Made by a program: the position numbers and the translations under genes. The notes below the pieces were generated by a model. It saw nothing but the letters and a program-made list of their open reading frames with translations, was not told the origin of the DNA and did not search any database. Shown here piece after piece: positions 16,777 to 25,987 of a stretch of 64,000 nucleotides of DNA. The stretch spans positions 2,789,656-2,853,655 of the forward strand of contig NZ_AP014815.1 of NCBI RefSeq assembly GCF_001548095.1, in the 5' to 3' direction. Each line of letters begins with the position of its first letter. The first letter of the stretch is position 1. This stretch comes from Geminocystis sp. NIES-3708 (GTDB taxonomy: Bacteria > Cyanobacteriota > Cyanobacteriia > Cyanobacteriales > Cyanobacteriaceae).

Positions 16777-17410
16777 AAACTTTTTCTCCCTTTTCGTAAA
16801 TACGACGATATAAAAGTTCTAATTGTCCTCCCCATTCTTGAATTAAAGCGATTTGACGGAGATAAAGAGAACGAAAAACGTTGGCAAACATTAAAGTAAC
16901 AATTGCTACTACTATTCCCATGACTGTAGAAATTAAAGCCTCACTAATACCCCCAGTTACTCCAGTGGTGTTTGTGCCTCCTGTGTTACCTAAATCAAAG
17001 GATGCAAAGGATTGCATTAAACCTAATATTGTGCCTAATAAGCCAAATAAAGGAGCAATGGTGATCACGGTTTGAAAAAAAGTGTTAAATCTTTTTAATA
17101 AAGGTAACTCTGCTTGAGTCGCTGTTTCTAACGCTAAACGAAACTCTGTTGCATTTGCTTGTTCTAATTCTAAGGCTTCTAAAAAAATACGAGCTGTAGG
17201 TAAATCAGCATTTTTTCTTAACTTGGCGATCGCAGTTACATAATCAGAACGATAAATTTTCAAAACTTCTTTAATTAAAGGTTTTTCCCTTGATTTAATA
17301 CGATTCCAAAACCAAAAACGCTCAATAACTAAAGCTACTGTCATTATTGAGAAAGCTAAAAGAGGGATTGAGACAATACCTCCAGCGACTAAAAATTCAT
17401 ATGCTGACAT
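16763..17410 (-). CDS. exbB: ExbB/TolQ-family proton channel protein
   Basis: A 215-residue MotA/TolQ/ExbB protein. It has three hydrophobic helices: residues ~8-28, and two in the second half within 'TVITIAPLFGLLGTILGLMQSF' and 'ISEALISTVMGIVVAIVTLMFANVF', the most conserved ExbB block. It forms the proton channel with ExbD and energises TonB. It is the first gene of the minus-strand iron operon and diverges from the TonB receptor at 17688 across a 277-bp control region. Confidence 0.92.
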   Translation of the reverse strand: MSAYEFLVAGGIVSIPLLAFSIMTVALVIERFWFWNRIKSREKPLIKEVLKIYRSDYVTAIAKLRKNADLPTARIFLEALELEQANATEFRLALETATQAELPLLKRFNTFFQTVITIAPLFGLLGTILGLMQSFASFDLGNTGGTNTTGVTGGISEALISTVMGIVVAIVTLMFANVFRSLYLRQIALIQEWGGQLELLYRRIYEKGEKVYANT

Positions 17411-17427
17411 CGACTTATTTTAAAAAT

Positions 17428-17515
17428 TAGTTGCAAATATTTATTAATTGAATTAATCATTTTTAACTATAGCGAAGTTTGATAACTAATGCAAATTATT
17501 AGTAATAATGTTAAG
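17428..17515 (+). promoter_or_regulatory. Duplicated upstream element, copy 1 (receptor gene)
   Basis: Begins TTAGTTGCAAATATTTATTA and continues ATTGAATTAAT. Apart from a single base change and one A/G change, the first ~31 bases equal 20111-20141 upstream of tonB. The similarity continues less strictly for ~85 bp, including ATTATTAGTAATAAT here and ATTATTAGTAGTAAA there. Both copies are in plus orientation ahead of a plus-strand TonB-system gene, so I infer a shared promoter or operator, perhaps iron-responsive. Confidence 0.6.
17495..17509. promoter_or_regulatory. Perfect 7-1-7 palindrome, candidate operator
   Basis: ATTATTA-G-TAATAAT is an exact inverted repeat in the exbB/receptor divergent region. 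Its 7-1-7 geometry is that of Fur-type sites, although the arms differ from the TGATAAT consensus. A diverged relative (ATTATTAGTAGTAAA) lies at the corresponding place upstream of tonB. Regulator identity is unproven. Confidence 0.4.
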
Positions 17516-17687
17516 GTACTAAAAAAATATTTTTTTGCAAAAGAGCAGAGAAGATCCCAAAGTTAATCCAATATTTATACAATTATTTGTACTACAAGTA
17601 ATAACTTTGACATTATGTCTGTTGACATTGAAAAATACTTTAAATATCGTTAGTTGAGTAAATCAAACTAATGTGTAAGGAGTAAAG

Positions 17688-20036
17688 ATGAAACAAGAAA
17701 AGCTATTTTCTTTGATTTATCTAAATGTAATATTGTTCACTATTCTATTTCCTTTATCTGCAAAACCTGAAACAAAACCAGTTAATGATGAAGTAGTAAC
17801 AGAAGAAAATTCTTTTGAAAAGTCGCCACCTCAGTCTTTTAGTATCGTCACAGAGGTGCAAGTTCGTGTCACAGAAAATGGTCTTGATGTTATTTTAAAT
17901 ACTTTTAATAATGAGATTTTTCACCCTGTTACTAGCACTGAAGGCAATAATTTAATCATTGACATTCCCAACCTACAACTACAGTTACCAGAAAATCAAG
18001 AATTTCATCAAGAAAATCCGACTCAAGATATTGGAAGTATTACTGTTACTAATCTTGAACCTCATACTCTGAGAATAACGATTACAGGTATAAAAGAAAT
18101 ACCCACAGGGCAAGTCTTTCAAAGTCAATCTGGTTTATTAATTACTTTAACCCCACAACAAAACCCTGAAGAAGATAATATTCAAATCATCGCCACTGAT
18201 GAGCGATCACCTTTTGTACCTAGTTCTGCACCTACTTACACAATCGATAAATCAGAAATTGAACAGCTAAATCCTAGAACTACCTCAGAATTATTACGCA
18301 ATTTACCCGGCTTTGCCGTTAATGATTACGGCTTCGGTGCAGATATTCATACGGGTACTTTTTTAAGGGGTTTTTCGATCAATCAGTCTATTTTTCAAAT
18401 CAATGGACGTTCTCTTGGTAGCAATATTAGCACTTATCATGGTGCAACAGACCTTAATAGTATTCCTGTGGATGCGATCGAGCAAGTAGTAATCACCAGT
18501 GGCACAAGTGCAACTCTTTATGGTTCGGAAGCCTTTGGAGGGATAGTTAATATTATCACCAAAAAAGATCCTCAACCCCTTCAGCTAGGATTAGGTGCAG
18601 AAATAGGTTCTTATGGCTATCAGCGTTATCAACTAGGCTATGGTGGCACAGTAAATGAAGTTAACTTTCGTGTAGGCTATGAATATTTAACCACCAATAA
18701 TGATTATCTTGTACCTGTAGGGGCGGCTAACCGTGATCCTGAAACGGGCAAACTGTTTAATGGCGACAGTACTCTTAATAACTTCTATGGTAGTGTGGAA
18801 TTTCCTATTGATACTCGCAACTATCTCAGTGTTGATGCTTATAAAACTGCCAGTAGGCGAGGGTTACTCTATTTTGGCTTCCCTTTACAGTTTGATCGTC
18901 TCGATCATGATTTATTCAATATTGGTGCAACCTTAACCACTAAATTAGGTAATGGAGATGATTCTATATTAAAAACAACTATTGCCTATAATCAAGATTA
19001 TTTTAGTACTTATGGACCAAATGCGGGGAGATTTTATCGTTCAGGGGTTTTGGACTCTCAAGCCTTGAGTGGGCGTGTGGAAAACCAATGGCAAATATCT
19101 CCTACTTATAAACTGACATCAGGATTTGATATTAGTAACAATTCTATTTATGGAGATGTCCAGAGTAATCGTCCCGATTTAGCTATATTTAATGAAGTAG
19201 AAGATCGCGATCGTTTTCTTTTCGCTTTATTTGCCCTCAATACATTTGAACTCAGCGATAACTTTCAACTGGAATTAGGCTTGCGGCAAAATATTACCAG
19301 TGATTTTGGTAGCTATCTTAACCCCACCTTCGGCACGAGATGGAATATAACACCTAATATTGCCTTTCGTAATAGCTTTGCTGTTCTGCAACGAAATCCG
19401 GGGCTTGATCAATTATATGTGTTTGACACAGTACACAACTGGCTACCGAATCCGAATCTTATTCCCGAAAAAGGAGTAGCTTATACTGCTGGATTCGACA
19501 TTAATTTATCTGATTCTTTCCTTGCACAATTAACATATTTTGGTAGTAATTTAAATGATCGTCTTGGCATTGTTGCTGGACGTTGGGAAAACGTGGGAAG
19601 GGTTGAGACAAATGGGCTTGAAGTAGTTCTTCAATGGCAAATTAGCCCCGAATTTTCTTCATTTCTTAATTATACCTATACCGACGCTCAAATTCTTAGT
19701 AGCCCAATCCCTTCTGAAGTGGGTTTACAACTGTCAACGCTACCTTACTCTGTGGGTACGTTTGGTGTCGGTTATAGCTCTAATGGTTATCAAGCTAATC
19801 TCTTTTTCAACTATTACAGTGGCTCTCGTCGTGCCTTATTTGCTCTGCCGGGAGTTAGTAGTACTGAGTTTTCTCCTTCTTATCTGAGTATAGATTTTAA
19901 CGGGCAAATTCCACTAACTAAAAATATCTTTTTAACCCTCAATTTAGAAAATTTAAGCGATGAAAGTTATGAAAAGAGTAATCGTATTTATCAACCCGGA
20001 TTAACTTATCGAATTGGATTACAAGCCTATTTTTAA
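17688..20036 (+). CDS. AMIN-domain TonB-dependent siderophore receptor
   Basis: A 782-residue outer-membrane receptor preceded by AAGGAGT as ribosome binding site. The order is signal peptide (residues 1-24), AMIN domain (~50-165, 'VRVTENGLDVILNTFNNEIF...LRITITGIKEIP'), plug domain (~185-290, 'TTSELLRNLPGFAVNDYG', 'VDAIEQVVITSGTSATLYGSEAFGGIVNIITKK'), then a 22-strand-type barrel ending '...YRIGLQAYF' with terminal Phe. AMIN domains ahead of the plug are a cyanobacterial arrangement and may hold the protein at peptidoglycan. It is the only intact receptor in the window and presumably works with exbB/exbD (divergent) and the TonB gene downstream. Confidence 0.93.
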   Translation: MKQEKLFSLIYLNVILFTILFPLSAKPETKPVNDEVVTEENSFEKSPPQSFSIVTEVQVRVTENGLDVILNTFNNEIFHPVTSTEGNNLIIDIPNLQLQLPENQEFHQENPTQDIGSITVTNLEPHTLRITITGIKEIPTGQVFQSQSGLLITLTPQQNPEEDNIQIIATDERSPFVPSSAPTYTIDKSEIEQLNPRTTSELLRNLPGFAVNDYGFGADIHTGTFLRGFSINQSIFQINGRSLGSNISTYHGATDLNSIPVDAIEQVVITSGTSATLYGSEAFGGIVNIITKKDPQPLQLGLGAEIGSYGYQRYQLGYGGTVNEVNFRVGYEYLTTNNDYLVPVGAANRDPETGKLFNGDSTLNNFYGSVEFPIDTRNYLSVDAYKTASRRGLLYFGFPLQFDRLDHDLFNIGATLTTKLGNGDDSILKTTIAYNQDYFSTYGPNAGRFYRSGVLDSQALSGRVENQWQISPTYKLTSGFDISNNSIYGDVQSNRPDLAIFNEVEDRDRFLFALFALNTFELSDNFQLELGLRQNITSDFGSYLNPTFGTRWNITPNIAFRNSFAVLQRNPGLDQLYVFDTVHNWLPNPNLIPEKGVAYTAGFDINLSDSFLAQLTYFGSNLNDRLGIVAGRWENVGRVETNGLEVVLQWQISPEFSSFLNYTYTDAQILSSPIPSEVGLQLSTLPYSVGTFGVGYSSNGYQANLFFNYYSGSRRALFALPGVSSTEFSPSYLSIDFNGQIPLTKNIFLTLNLENLSDESYEKSNRIYQPGLTYRIGLQAYF

Positions 20037-20109
20037 TGAGAAATTAAGTCAGAAAAGAGGATAAAATTAAAGGATAATGAGTTATATAATTATGATTTAC
20101 TTTATCAGT

Positions 20110-20196
20110 TTAGTTGCAAATCTTTATTAATTAAATTAATATTTTAATATGAAGTGGGATTTCATTAAAAATTATTAGTAGTAAATACAAAAAGTA
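20110..20196 (+). promoter_or_regulatory. Duplicated upstream element, copy 2 (tonB)
   Basis: TTAGTTGCAAATCTTTATTA followed by ATTAAATTAAT, near-identical over ~31 bases to 17428-17458. It lies ~105-190 bp before the tonB start, in the receptor-tonB intergenic gap. Retention of such a match between two otherwise unrelated AT-rich gaps supports a functional control sequence or a recent duplication. Confidence 0.6.
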
Positions 20197-20301
20197 ACTA
20201 TAGTAAAACTCAAAATTAAAATTTTGATTGAATAACACTTTTACCTTAATTGTCTATATCTCACTAAAAAACCAATTAAGAAAGGAAATTATTAAATAAT
20301 C

Positions 20302-21804
20302 ATGACTCATTCACTGACTTGTACTCAACAACGACAAAAAGAAACGGAAAAAACACGCAAATTAGTTACTATTGGGGTTGTTGGTTCGATAGCTTTTCAT
20401 GGAGTTGCTTTGTCAATGATGAATTATATCGAAAAACCTTTAGCTAAAGAGGAAAATAAACCCATTGAATTCATTATCATACAAGAGCCAGAACCTAAAC
20501 AAGACATAAAACAAGAGAAACCTAAACTACAACCTGAAAAACCAATCCCAAAAACTCAATTAAAGGAAGTTGAGCCTTCTAAACCTCAAACTACCCCGAC
20601 AGTCAAAGCTAATTCCCCTAAATCTCAAGTTATCCAAAGTCTTAAAACTAATATCCCTAAACCTAAACCCACAGAAACCATTGAACCTACCTTATCACCA
20701 CAGGAGATCATTCAACCAATAAAAACTCCTACCCCTATCGCCACCGAATCTAATCCTATTAAACCTCAATTTAACACACCTAATAGCACTCCTCAAATAG
20801 AAGAAAATACCGCTCCTTTACTTCCTCAAGAGGTGCTTACCAGCAATACTTTAGCCCGTAATAATATTCCTCGTGCCCCTAAGCCCGTTGAGAATCAGAA
20901 TAGTAGTAACTCATGGAGTAATTCTTTTAAATCTTCTCCTAGAGCGGTTAATAATAATACTAATCAAGAAACTTTTGTTGCTTCTATGAGTGAAAATGTA
21001 GGAGTTTCTAGTGGCAGACTATCTCGCAATAATAATAAAACTCCTAGTACTATTAATGGTAGTAATGGTAATCAAGGAGAGGGAATAGGTAATTTAAGAA
21101 ATAGTTTTAGTCGTGGTAATAGTAATAGTAATAGTAATGGCATAGGTAATGGCAATAAGGTGTCTGGTATTCCTAGCAATGTTGCGGCTACCAGTCAATC
21201 CGTGCCACAACGCCCCCAAGCTAAACTAACTCCTCCCCCCCCTGAAAGTATCAAATGTATTCGTAATTGTGATCCCGTTTATCCTTCTGAGTTACAAGGG
21301 GTAGAAGGTAAAACCACCGTAAAGGTTAATCTTGATAGTGGTGGCAATGTGTTAGGAGTGAATGTAGTTAATCCTCATAGCAACGGTGAAGTTAATCGAC
21401 AGGCATTATTAGCCGCACGACAAATGAGATTTTCTTCTCCTAGTGTCAATAATGCTTCAGTACAAGTTAGTATTAATTTTACCGTGGCAGGTTCAGAATT
21501 TGATCGCCTTGCTCGTCAGAAAAAAGAAGAGCAACAAAGACAAGCACGTTTAGCCCAAGATAAAGAGCGTCAAGCTCGTCAAGCACAATTAGAAAAAGAA
21601 AGATTACAGCGTCAACAACAACTAGAAAAAGAGCGTCAAGAAAGAGAAAGATTAGCTCAAATAGAAAGGGAAAAAACAGAGCAACAATTAAGACAATCTT
21701 CTTCTCCTATAAATACTCAAACTAATATTAATAATAGTGAAAATCTACCATTATTAGAGTTGGATGAAAAACTAGATTCAACCTTATTAGAAGAAGGTAA
21801 TTAA
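20302..21804 (+). CDS. tonB: TonB-family energy transducer
   Basis: A 500-residue TonB protein. One transmembrane anchor lies at residues ~20-42 (LVTIGVVGSIAFHGVALSMM). Next is a proline/lysine-rich periplasm-spanning region (~55-190, many KP, EP and TP pairs) and an Asn/Ser/Gly-rich linker (~195-295). The TonB_C domain (~313-400) has 'CIRNCDPVYPSELQGVEGKTTVKVNLD' and 'ALLAARQMRFSSP'. After it come ~70 residues of charged Arg/Gln/Glu coiled coil (RQARLAQDKERQARQAQLEK...) and an acidic end. The C-terminal tail after the receptor-binding domain is unlike enterobacterial TonB. It works with ExbBD and the receptor just upstream. Confidence 0.9.
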   Translation: MTHSLTCTQQRQKETEKTRKLVTIGVVGSIAFHGVALSMMNYIEKPLAKEENKPIEFIIIQEPEPKQDIKQEKPKLQPEKPIPKTQLKEVEPSKPQTTPTVKANSPKSQVIQSLKTNIPKPKPTETIEPTLSPQEIIQPIKTPTPIATESNPIKPQFNTPNSTPQIEENTAPLLPQEVLTSNTLARNNIPRAPKPVENQNSSNSWSNSFKSSPRAVNNNTNQETFVASMSENVGVSSGRLSRNNNKTPSTINGSNGNQGEGIGNLRNSFSRGNSNSNSNGIGNGNKVSGIPSNVAATSQSVPQRPQAKLTPPPPESIKCIRNCDPVYPSELQGVEGKTTVKVNLDSGGNVLGVNVVNPHSNGEVNRQALLAARQMRFSSPSVNNASVQVSINFTVAGSEFDRLARQKKEEQQRQARLAQDKERQARQAQLEKERLQRQQQLEKERQERERLAQIEREKTEQQLRQSSSPINTQTNINNSENLPLLELDEKLDSTLLEEGN

Positions 21805-22210
21805 TCAAGAGTCTTTTTTCTTGCAAATACCCTTAATGGTGCAAATTTTTTAGAAAAGAAAAAGAATTCAAAATATTATCTAGGAGTTATTTATTATTGA
21901 TAAAGTATGGGAAATAAAATTTTAAATTAATTTAAAGATATTTGAAGTTTATAAACCTGTATTGGGGAAAAATATTAAATAGAATCTAAAGTATATCAAT
22001 TAATAAAAAATATGTTATAAAAAAATCTTCAATAAATTATCTCAAATTATGGACTAAGCAAGTAATAAAGCTGAAAAGAAGAAATTAACAACGAAAATAT
22101 CACAACTTATTTTGAAATCTGCATTAGTATCATATTTATTTTGAACGATAAATATTATTAAATCTCATCTTTTTTTTGATTAATTAACTATTGACTTAAC
22201 ACATAAAATT
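21805..22210. other. Intergenic, no gene found
   Basis: A 406-base AT-rich stretch between tonB and the MORN gene. All frames are broken, and I see no hairpin strong enough to call a terminator. Confidence 0.5.
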
Positions 22211-23257
22211 ATGAACAAAAAATATCTTTTCTTAACCTCCTTAATTAGTTTAATTTTTATTAATACTTCAGTGATTAGCCCTAAAATTTTGGCTAATAAT
22301 ATGACTCTCCCCGATGGTAGTAAATGCGAAGGTAGCGTTACAAGGGGGAATCTCAATGGCGAGGGTAAATGTATTTTTAGTAATGGTGATAGCTATGAAG
22401 GTAATTTTGTTGATGGTGAAAAGCAAGGAAAGGGTAAATATACTTTTGCCAATGGTGGTTATTATCAGGGAGAATTTCAAAAAGATCAATTTGAAGGGCA
22501 AGGAATAAGAGTTTTTCCTGAAGGTGACAAATATGAAGGGCAATTTAAACAGGGTAAACCAGAAGGTAAAGGGGTTTATCTCTCTAGTGATGGTAGTCGT
22601 TACGAAGGCAATTTTGTTAACGGTTTACCAATGGGAGAAGGTAAATTTATCTACAGTAATGGCGATAGTTGTGCGGGAATGATCAAAGATGGTAGGATTG
22701 ATGGTCAAGGTGCTTGTACCTATCAAAATGGCGATCGCTATCAAGGGCAATTAGTCGATAATCAACCTCAGGGAGAAGGAATCTATACTTTTGGGAGTGG
22801 TGGTAGCGATGAAGGCACTTTCACCGAAGGAGGATTAAGTGGAAAAGGAGTACGTAAATACGGCAATGGTGACAGTTATGAGGGTGAGATAAAAGACGGT
22901 ATTCCTAATGGTAAAGGGATTTATAAATTTACCGATGGTGGTATGTATGAAGGAAATTTTGATAACGGTAAACAGGCAGGTAAAGGAATGTATAAATTTG
23001 CAAATGGTAATCGTTATGATGGAGAATTTGTCAATGGACAATTTGAAGGACAAGGAATATTTACTTTTGCTAACGGCGATGTGTGTCAAGGTAAATTTAA
23101 AAATAACCAATTACACGGGGATGTGATTTGCGATTATGCCAATGGAGACACCTACAAAGGAGAATTTGCCAGTGGTAAAAAAAATGGTAAAGGAATTTAT
23201 AATTTCGCCGATGGCACGGTAATCGATGGTAACTGGAAGGAAGATAAACCTTTATAG
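22211..23257 (+). CDS. Secreted MORN-repeat protein
   Basis: A 348-residue protein with a signal peptide (residues ~1-28, cleavage after SPKILA) followed by MORN repeats only. I count thirteen complete 23-residue units and one partial, all in exact register (pattern xNGDxYEGxFxxGxxxGxGxYxF), from about residue 33 to the end. MORN repeats act as structural or lipid/protein-binding beta-hairpin ladders; no catalytic domain is attached. It is a stand-alone gene and its role is unknown. Several units lose the central Tyr (KCEG, SCAG, VCQG, replaced by Cys), an unusual pattern. Confidence 0.9.
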   Translation: MNKKYLFLTSLISLIFINTSVISPKILANNMTLPDGSKCEGSVTRGNLNGEGKCIFSNGDSYEGNFVDGEKQGKGKYTFANGGYYQGEFQKDQFEGQGIRVFPEGDKYEGQFKQGKPEGKGVYLSSDGSRYEGNFVNGLPMGEGKFIYSNGDSCAGMIKDGRIDGQGACTYQNGDRYQGQLVDNQPQGEGIYTFGSGGSDEGTFTEGGLSGKGVRKYGNGDSYEGEIKDGIPNGKGIYKFTDGGMYEGNFDNGKQAGKGMYKFANGNRYDGEFVNGQFEGQGIFTFANGDVCQGKFKNNQLHGDVICDYANGDTYKGEFASGKKNGKGIYNFADGTVIDGNWKEDKPL

Positions 23258-23515
23258 TTAATAAAAATTCAGTCCGAAGATTTAGCTTAATATCAAAAAA
23301 AGCCTACTCCGTAAATTTTACCAAAAGTGCATTAGTTTAAGTTGATTTCGATATAAAAATAGCTGATGATTGACTTGAAAAACAGCCTGAAAAGGATATA
23401 AGAAGATTATGTTTTTTCCTTAATGAATAAAGTTTTCTCAAAAATATACGAATATTGGGAATTTTTGTGCTTATCCACTATTTTACCTGTCTTATCTTCA
23501 TCATTTTTCTTCCAT

Positions 23516-24499
23516 TTAACTTAGGTTATTTTTAAGTCTAATTATCTTAATAAAATTTCCTTCTACTTGGGCAAACATATCTTTACTTAAGGTAGAAGTT
23601 CGAGAGCAGTGTGGGGCTTCAATTAAGTTCACAACTGCCTCTATTTGCTCAAAATTAGGCATCCTGTTTAAGTTTTGGTGTAAAAAAACCTTTATCACCC
23701 TTCTTTGTAAACTGAGGGGTTTTTCTTTTAGAATAGAACGTTTCAAACTTTTTTGATCTTCATGAATTGCTAAATCAAATAATTTTTCAGTTTCTTCTGT
23801 TAAAAATGCAATATCTCCTCGTAATATTTCTGCTGTTTGGCTTAAATGTTGTTCTATCTGTGAATTAAATTCTTTTTTGAGATAAGGTATTAATTCAAGA
23901 CGGATGCGATTACGAGCAAATTTTTTATTTTTGTTATATTTATCTTCCCAGATAGGTAGTTGTAATTGTTGACAAAAAGCAAGGGTATCGCCACGAGTAA
24001 AATTAAGTAAAGGACGAACTAGGGTAATATTATCATTGAGTTTTCTTGTCCAATTAAGGGCACTTAATCCTTCCATTCCTGCACCACGCATTAAGTTATA
24101 TAAAAAAGTTTCCCCACGATCACTTAAGGTATGTCCTGTTATTAGATAATTGAATTGGTATTTAGTGGCAATTTCTACTAAACCTTCATAGCGATATTTT
24201 CGGGCTTCTCCTTCCGATTCTGTTATTTTTTGCTTTGCTGTCTCTAAATAAAAATCTAAACTCCAATTTTTGGCGATTTTCTCTACATGAAGAGCTAATC
24301 CTTCATCTAATATCCAACCATGATTAAAATGGGCGATCGCCAAATGCCAATCCCATTTTAATTGTAAATCTAAGCATAATTTACCAAGACACAGAGAATC
24401 TTGTCCTCCTGAAACTGCAATGAGGATCTTACTACTTTTTGGCAATAAAAGTCTATTTTTTAAGGTTTGATGGAATTTACCATGATAATCAGTCCACAT
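23516..24499 (-). CDS. tilS: tRNA(Ile)-lysidine synthetase
   Basis: A 327-residue N-type ATP pyrophosphatase. The P-loop motif SGGQDS at residues 30-35 replaces the common SGGxDS with the same key residues. 'LITGHTLSDRGETFLYNLMRGAG' and 'RPLLNFTRGDTLAFCQQLQLPIWEDKYNKNKKFARNRIR' are TilS signatures. It converts C34 of the CAU-anticodon tRNA-Ile to lysidine, so that AUA is read as Ile. It is the short cyanobacterial form without the extra C-terminal domain. 'GHTLSDRGET' has Ser-Asp where 'xDQxET' is common. Essential in most bacteria. Confidence 0.93.
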   Translation of the reverse strand: MWTDYHGKFHQTLKNRLLLPKSSKILIAVSGGQDSLCLGKLCLDLQLKWDWHLAIAHFNHGWILDEGLALHVEKIAKNWSLDFYLETAKQKITESEGEARKYRYEGLVEIATKYQFNYLITGHTLSDRGETFLYNLMRGAGMEGLSALNWTRKLNDNITLVRPLLNFTRGDTLAFCQQLQLPIWEDKYNKNKKFARNRIRLELIPYLKKEFNSQIEQHLSQTAEILRGDIAFLTEETEKLFDLAIHEDQKSLKRSILKEKPLSLQRRVIKVFLHQNLNRMPNFEQIEAVVNLIEAPHCSRTSTLSKDMFAQVEGNFIKIIRLKNNLS

Positions 24500-24547
24500 T
24501 ATTTTAGTAAGGAATTAAGAAATTCAAAGTTAATCACCACGCCATAA

Positions 24548-24590
24548 ATTATTAACTATTAATTATTCATTATTAATTATTGATTATGAT
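24548..24590. repeat. AT-rich TTAATTATT-type intergenic repeat
   Basis: Tandem degenerate 7-mers (ATTAACTATTAATTATTCAT, then TATTAATTATTGATTATG) between divergent tilS and glgC. The same words recur at 27264-27320, and in shorter form near 28541-28580, 32036-32070 and 46680-46735. They resemble the short tandem repeats known from cyanobacterial intergenic DNA. Confidence 0.55.
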
Positions 24591-24650
24591 TGTCGGATTG
24601 ACCATAAACCAATAAACTTTCTAATAAAAGTAATTTAACAGATTAAATTT

Positions 24651-25940
24651 ATGAAAAAAGTACTTGGAATAATTTTAGGCGGTGGCGCAGGTACAAGATT
24701 ATATCCTTTAACTAAATTACGAGCAAAACCTGCCGTACCACTAGCAGGAAAATATCGTTTAATTGATATTCCTATTAGTAACTGTATTAATTCTGAAATT
24801 TTAAAAATTTATGTTTTAACTCAGTTTAACTCAGCTTCTTTGAATCGTCATGTCAGTCGTGCCTATAATTTTTCAGGGTTTAGTGATGGTTTTGTAGAAG
24901 TTTTAGCTGCACAACAAACTAAAGAAAATCCTGAATGGTTTCAAGGTACGGCAGATGCAGTACGTCAATATATATGGTTATTTCAAGAATGGGATATTGA
25001 TGAATATATCATCCTTTCGGGTGATCATCTCTATCGTATGGATTATAGTAAATTTGTAGAACATCACCGCAAAACTGGGGCAGATATTACTTTATCGGTT
25101 GTGCCTATAGACGAAAAAAGAGCTTCTGCTTTTGGTTTAATGAAGATAGATGATACAGGAAGAATTGTTGATTTTAGCGAAAAACCTGAAGGCGATGAGT
25201 TACAAAAAATGGCAGTTGATACTTCTATTTTAGGCTTAAGCCCTGAAAAAGCGAAAGAAAGTCCTTATATTGCCTCAATGGGTATTTATGTTTTTAAAAA
25301 AGAAGTTTTAGAGAAACTTTTAAAAGATAATCCTAATCAGACAGATTTTGGGAAAGAAATTATCCCAGCGGCAGCTAAAGATTATAAAGTACAAGCCTAC
25401 TTATTTAAAGGTTATTGGGAAGATATTGGAACAATTGAGGCTTTTTATGACGCAAATTTAGCTTTAACCAAACAACCTCAGCCAGATTTTAGCTTTTATG
25501 ATGAAAAAGCTCCCATTTACACTCGCTCTCGTTATTTACCACCAACAAAACTACTTAATGCAGAAGTTACACAATCTATTATTGGTGAAGGGTGCATTAT
25601 TAAAGATTGCCGTATAAATCACTGTGTTTTAGGAGTAAGAACACGTATTGAATCTGATTGTATTATTGAAGATAGTTTACTCATGGGATCTGATTTTTAT
25701 GAGTCCTATAGTATCAGACAAAGTAAAATAGATCAAGGAAGTGTACCAGTTGGTATAGGTGCAAATTCTATCGTCAGACGGGCTATTGTCGATAAAAATG
25801 CACGAATAGGCAAAAATGTAATCATAACTAACAAAGACAAAGTCGAAGAGGCTAACCGAGAAGATGAAGGTTTTTTAATTCGCAGTGGTATTGTTGTGGT
25901 TATCAAAAATGCCGTCATTCCTGATAATACCGTTATTTGA
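24651..25940 (+). CDS. glgC: Glucose-1-phosphate adenylyltransferase
   Basis: A 429-residue ADP-glucose pyrophosphorylase, the usual length. The N-terminal nucleotidyltransferase domain begins '[37 protein letters not shown]' and contains '[10 protein letters not shown]' (substrate Asp). The C-terminal half is a left-handed beta-helix ending in '[15 protein letters not shown]', with the Lys/Arg region of the 3-phosphoglycerate activator site (IVVVIKN). It makes ADP-glucose for glycogen and glucosylglycerol synthesis and is the control step of carbon storage in cyanobacteria. It is monocistronic and ends before a hairpin shared with a convergent gene. Confidence 0.96.
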   Translation: MKKVLGIILGGGAGTRLYPLTKLRAKPAVPLAGKYRLIDIPISNCINSEILKIYVLTQFNSASLNRHVSRAYNFSGFSDGFVEVLAAQQTKENPEWFQGTADAVRQYIWLFQEWDIDEYIILSGDHLYRMDYSKFVEHHRKTGADITLSVVPIDEKRASAFGLMKIDDTGRIVDFSEKPEGDELQKMAVDTSILGLSPEKAKESPYIASMGIYVFKKEVLEKLLKDNPNQTDFGKEIIPAAAKDYKVQAYLFKGYWEDIGTIEAFYDANLALTKQPQPDFSFYDEKAPIYTRSRYLPPTKLLNAEVTQSIIGEGCIIKDCRINHCVLGVRTRIESDCIIEDSLLMGSDFYESYSIRQSKIDQGSVPVGIGANSIVRRAIVDKNARIGKNVIITNKDKVEEANREDEGFLIRSGIVVVIKNAVIPDNTVI

Positions 25941-25960
25941 TGAATAATTAATGATTATTT

Positions 25961-25979
25961 GGGTGAATACTATTCACCC
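25961..25979. terminator. Hairpin between convergent glgC and M16 genes
   Basis: GGGTGAATA-C-TATTCACCC is a perfect 9-bp inverted repeat (the innermost bases must open to form a loop). It lies 20 bp after the glgC stop and 8 bp before the stop of the convergent peptidase gene. There is no long T-run, so it may be a weak bidirectional terminator or an mRNA 3'-end protector. Confidence 0.55.
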
Positions 25980-25987
25980 CTATTTAA

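Noticed and set aside
22268-23126. Opposite-strand and shifted reading frames across the MORN gene
   Set aside because: They are by-products of the repetitive codon pattern of the true gene, with no ribosome binding sites or family resemblance.
22300-23257. Periodic ~69-bp repeats as a possible CRISPR or satellite array
   Set aside because: The period is the 23-codon MORN unit. The reading frame is continuous and the repeats differ at synonymous and non-synonymous sites.
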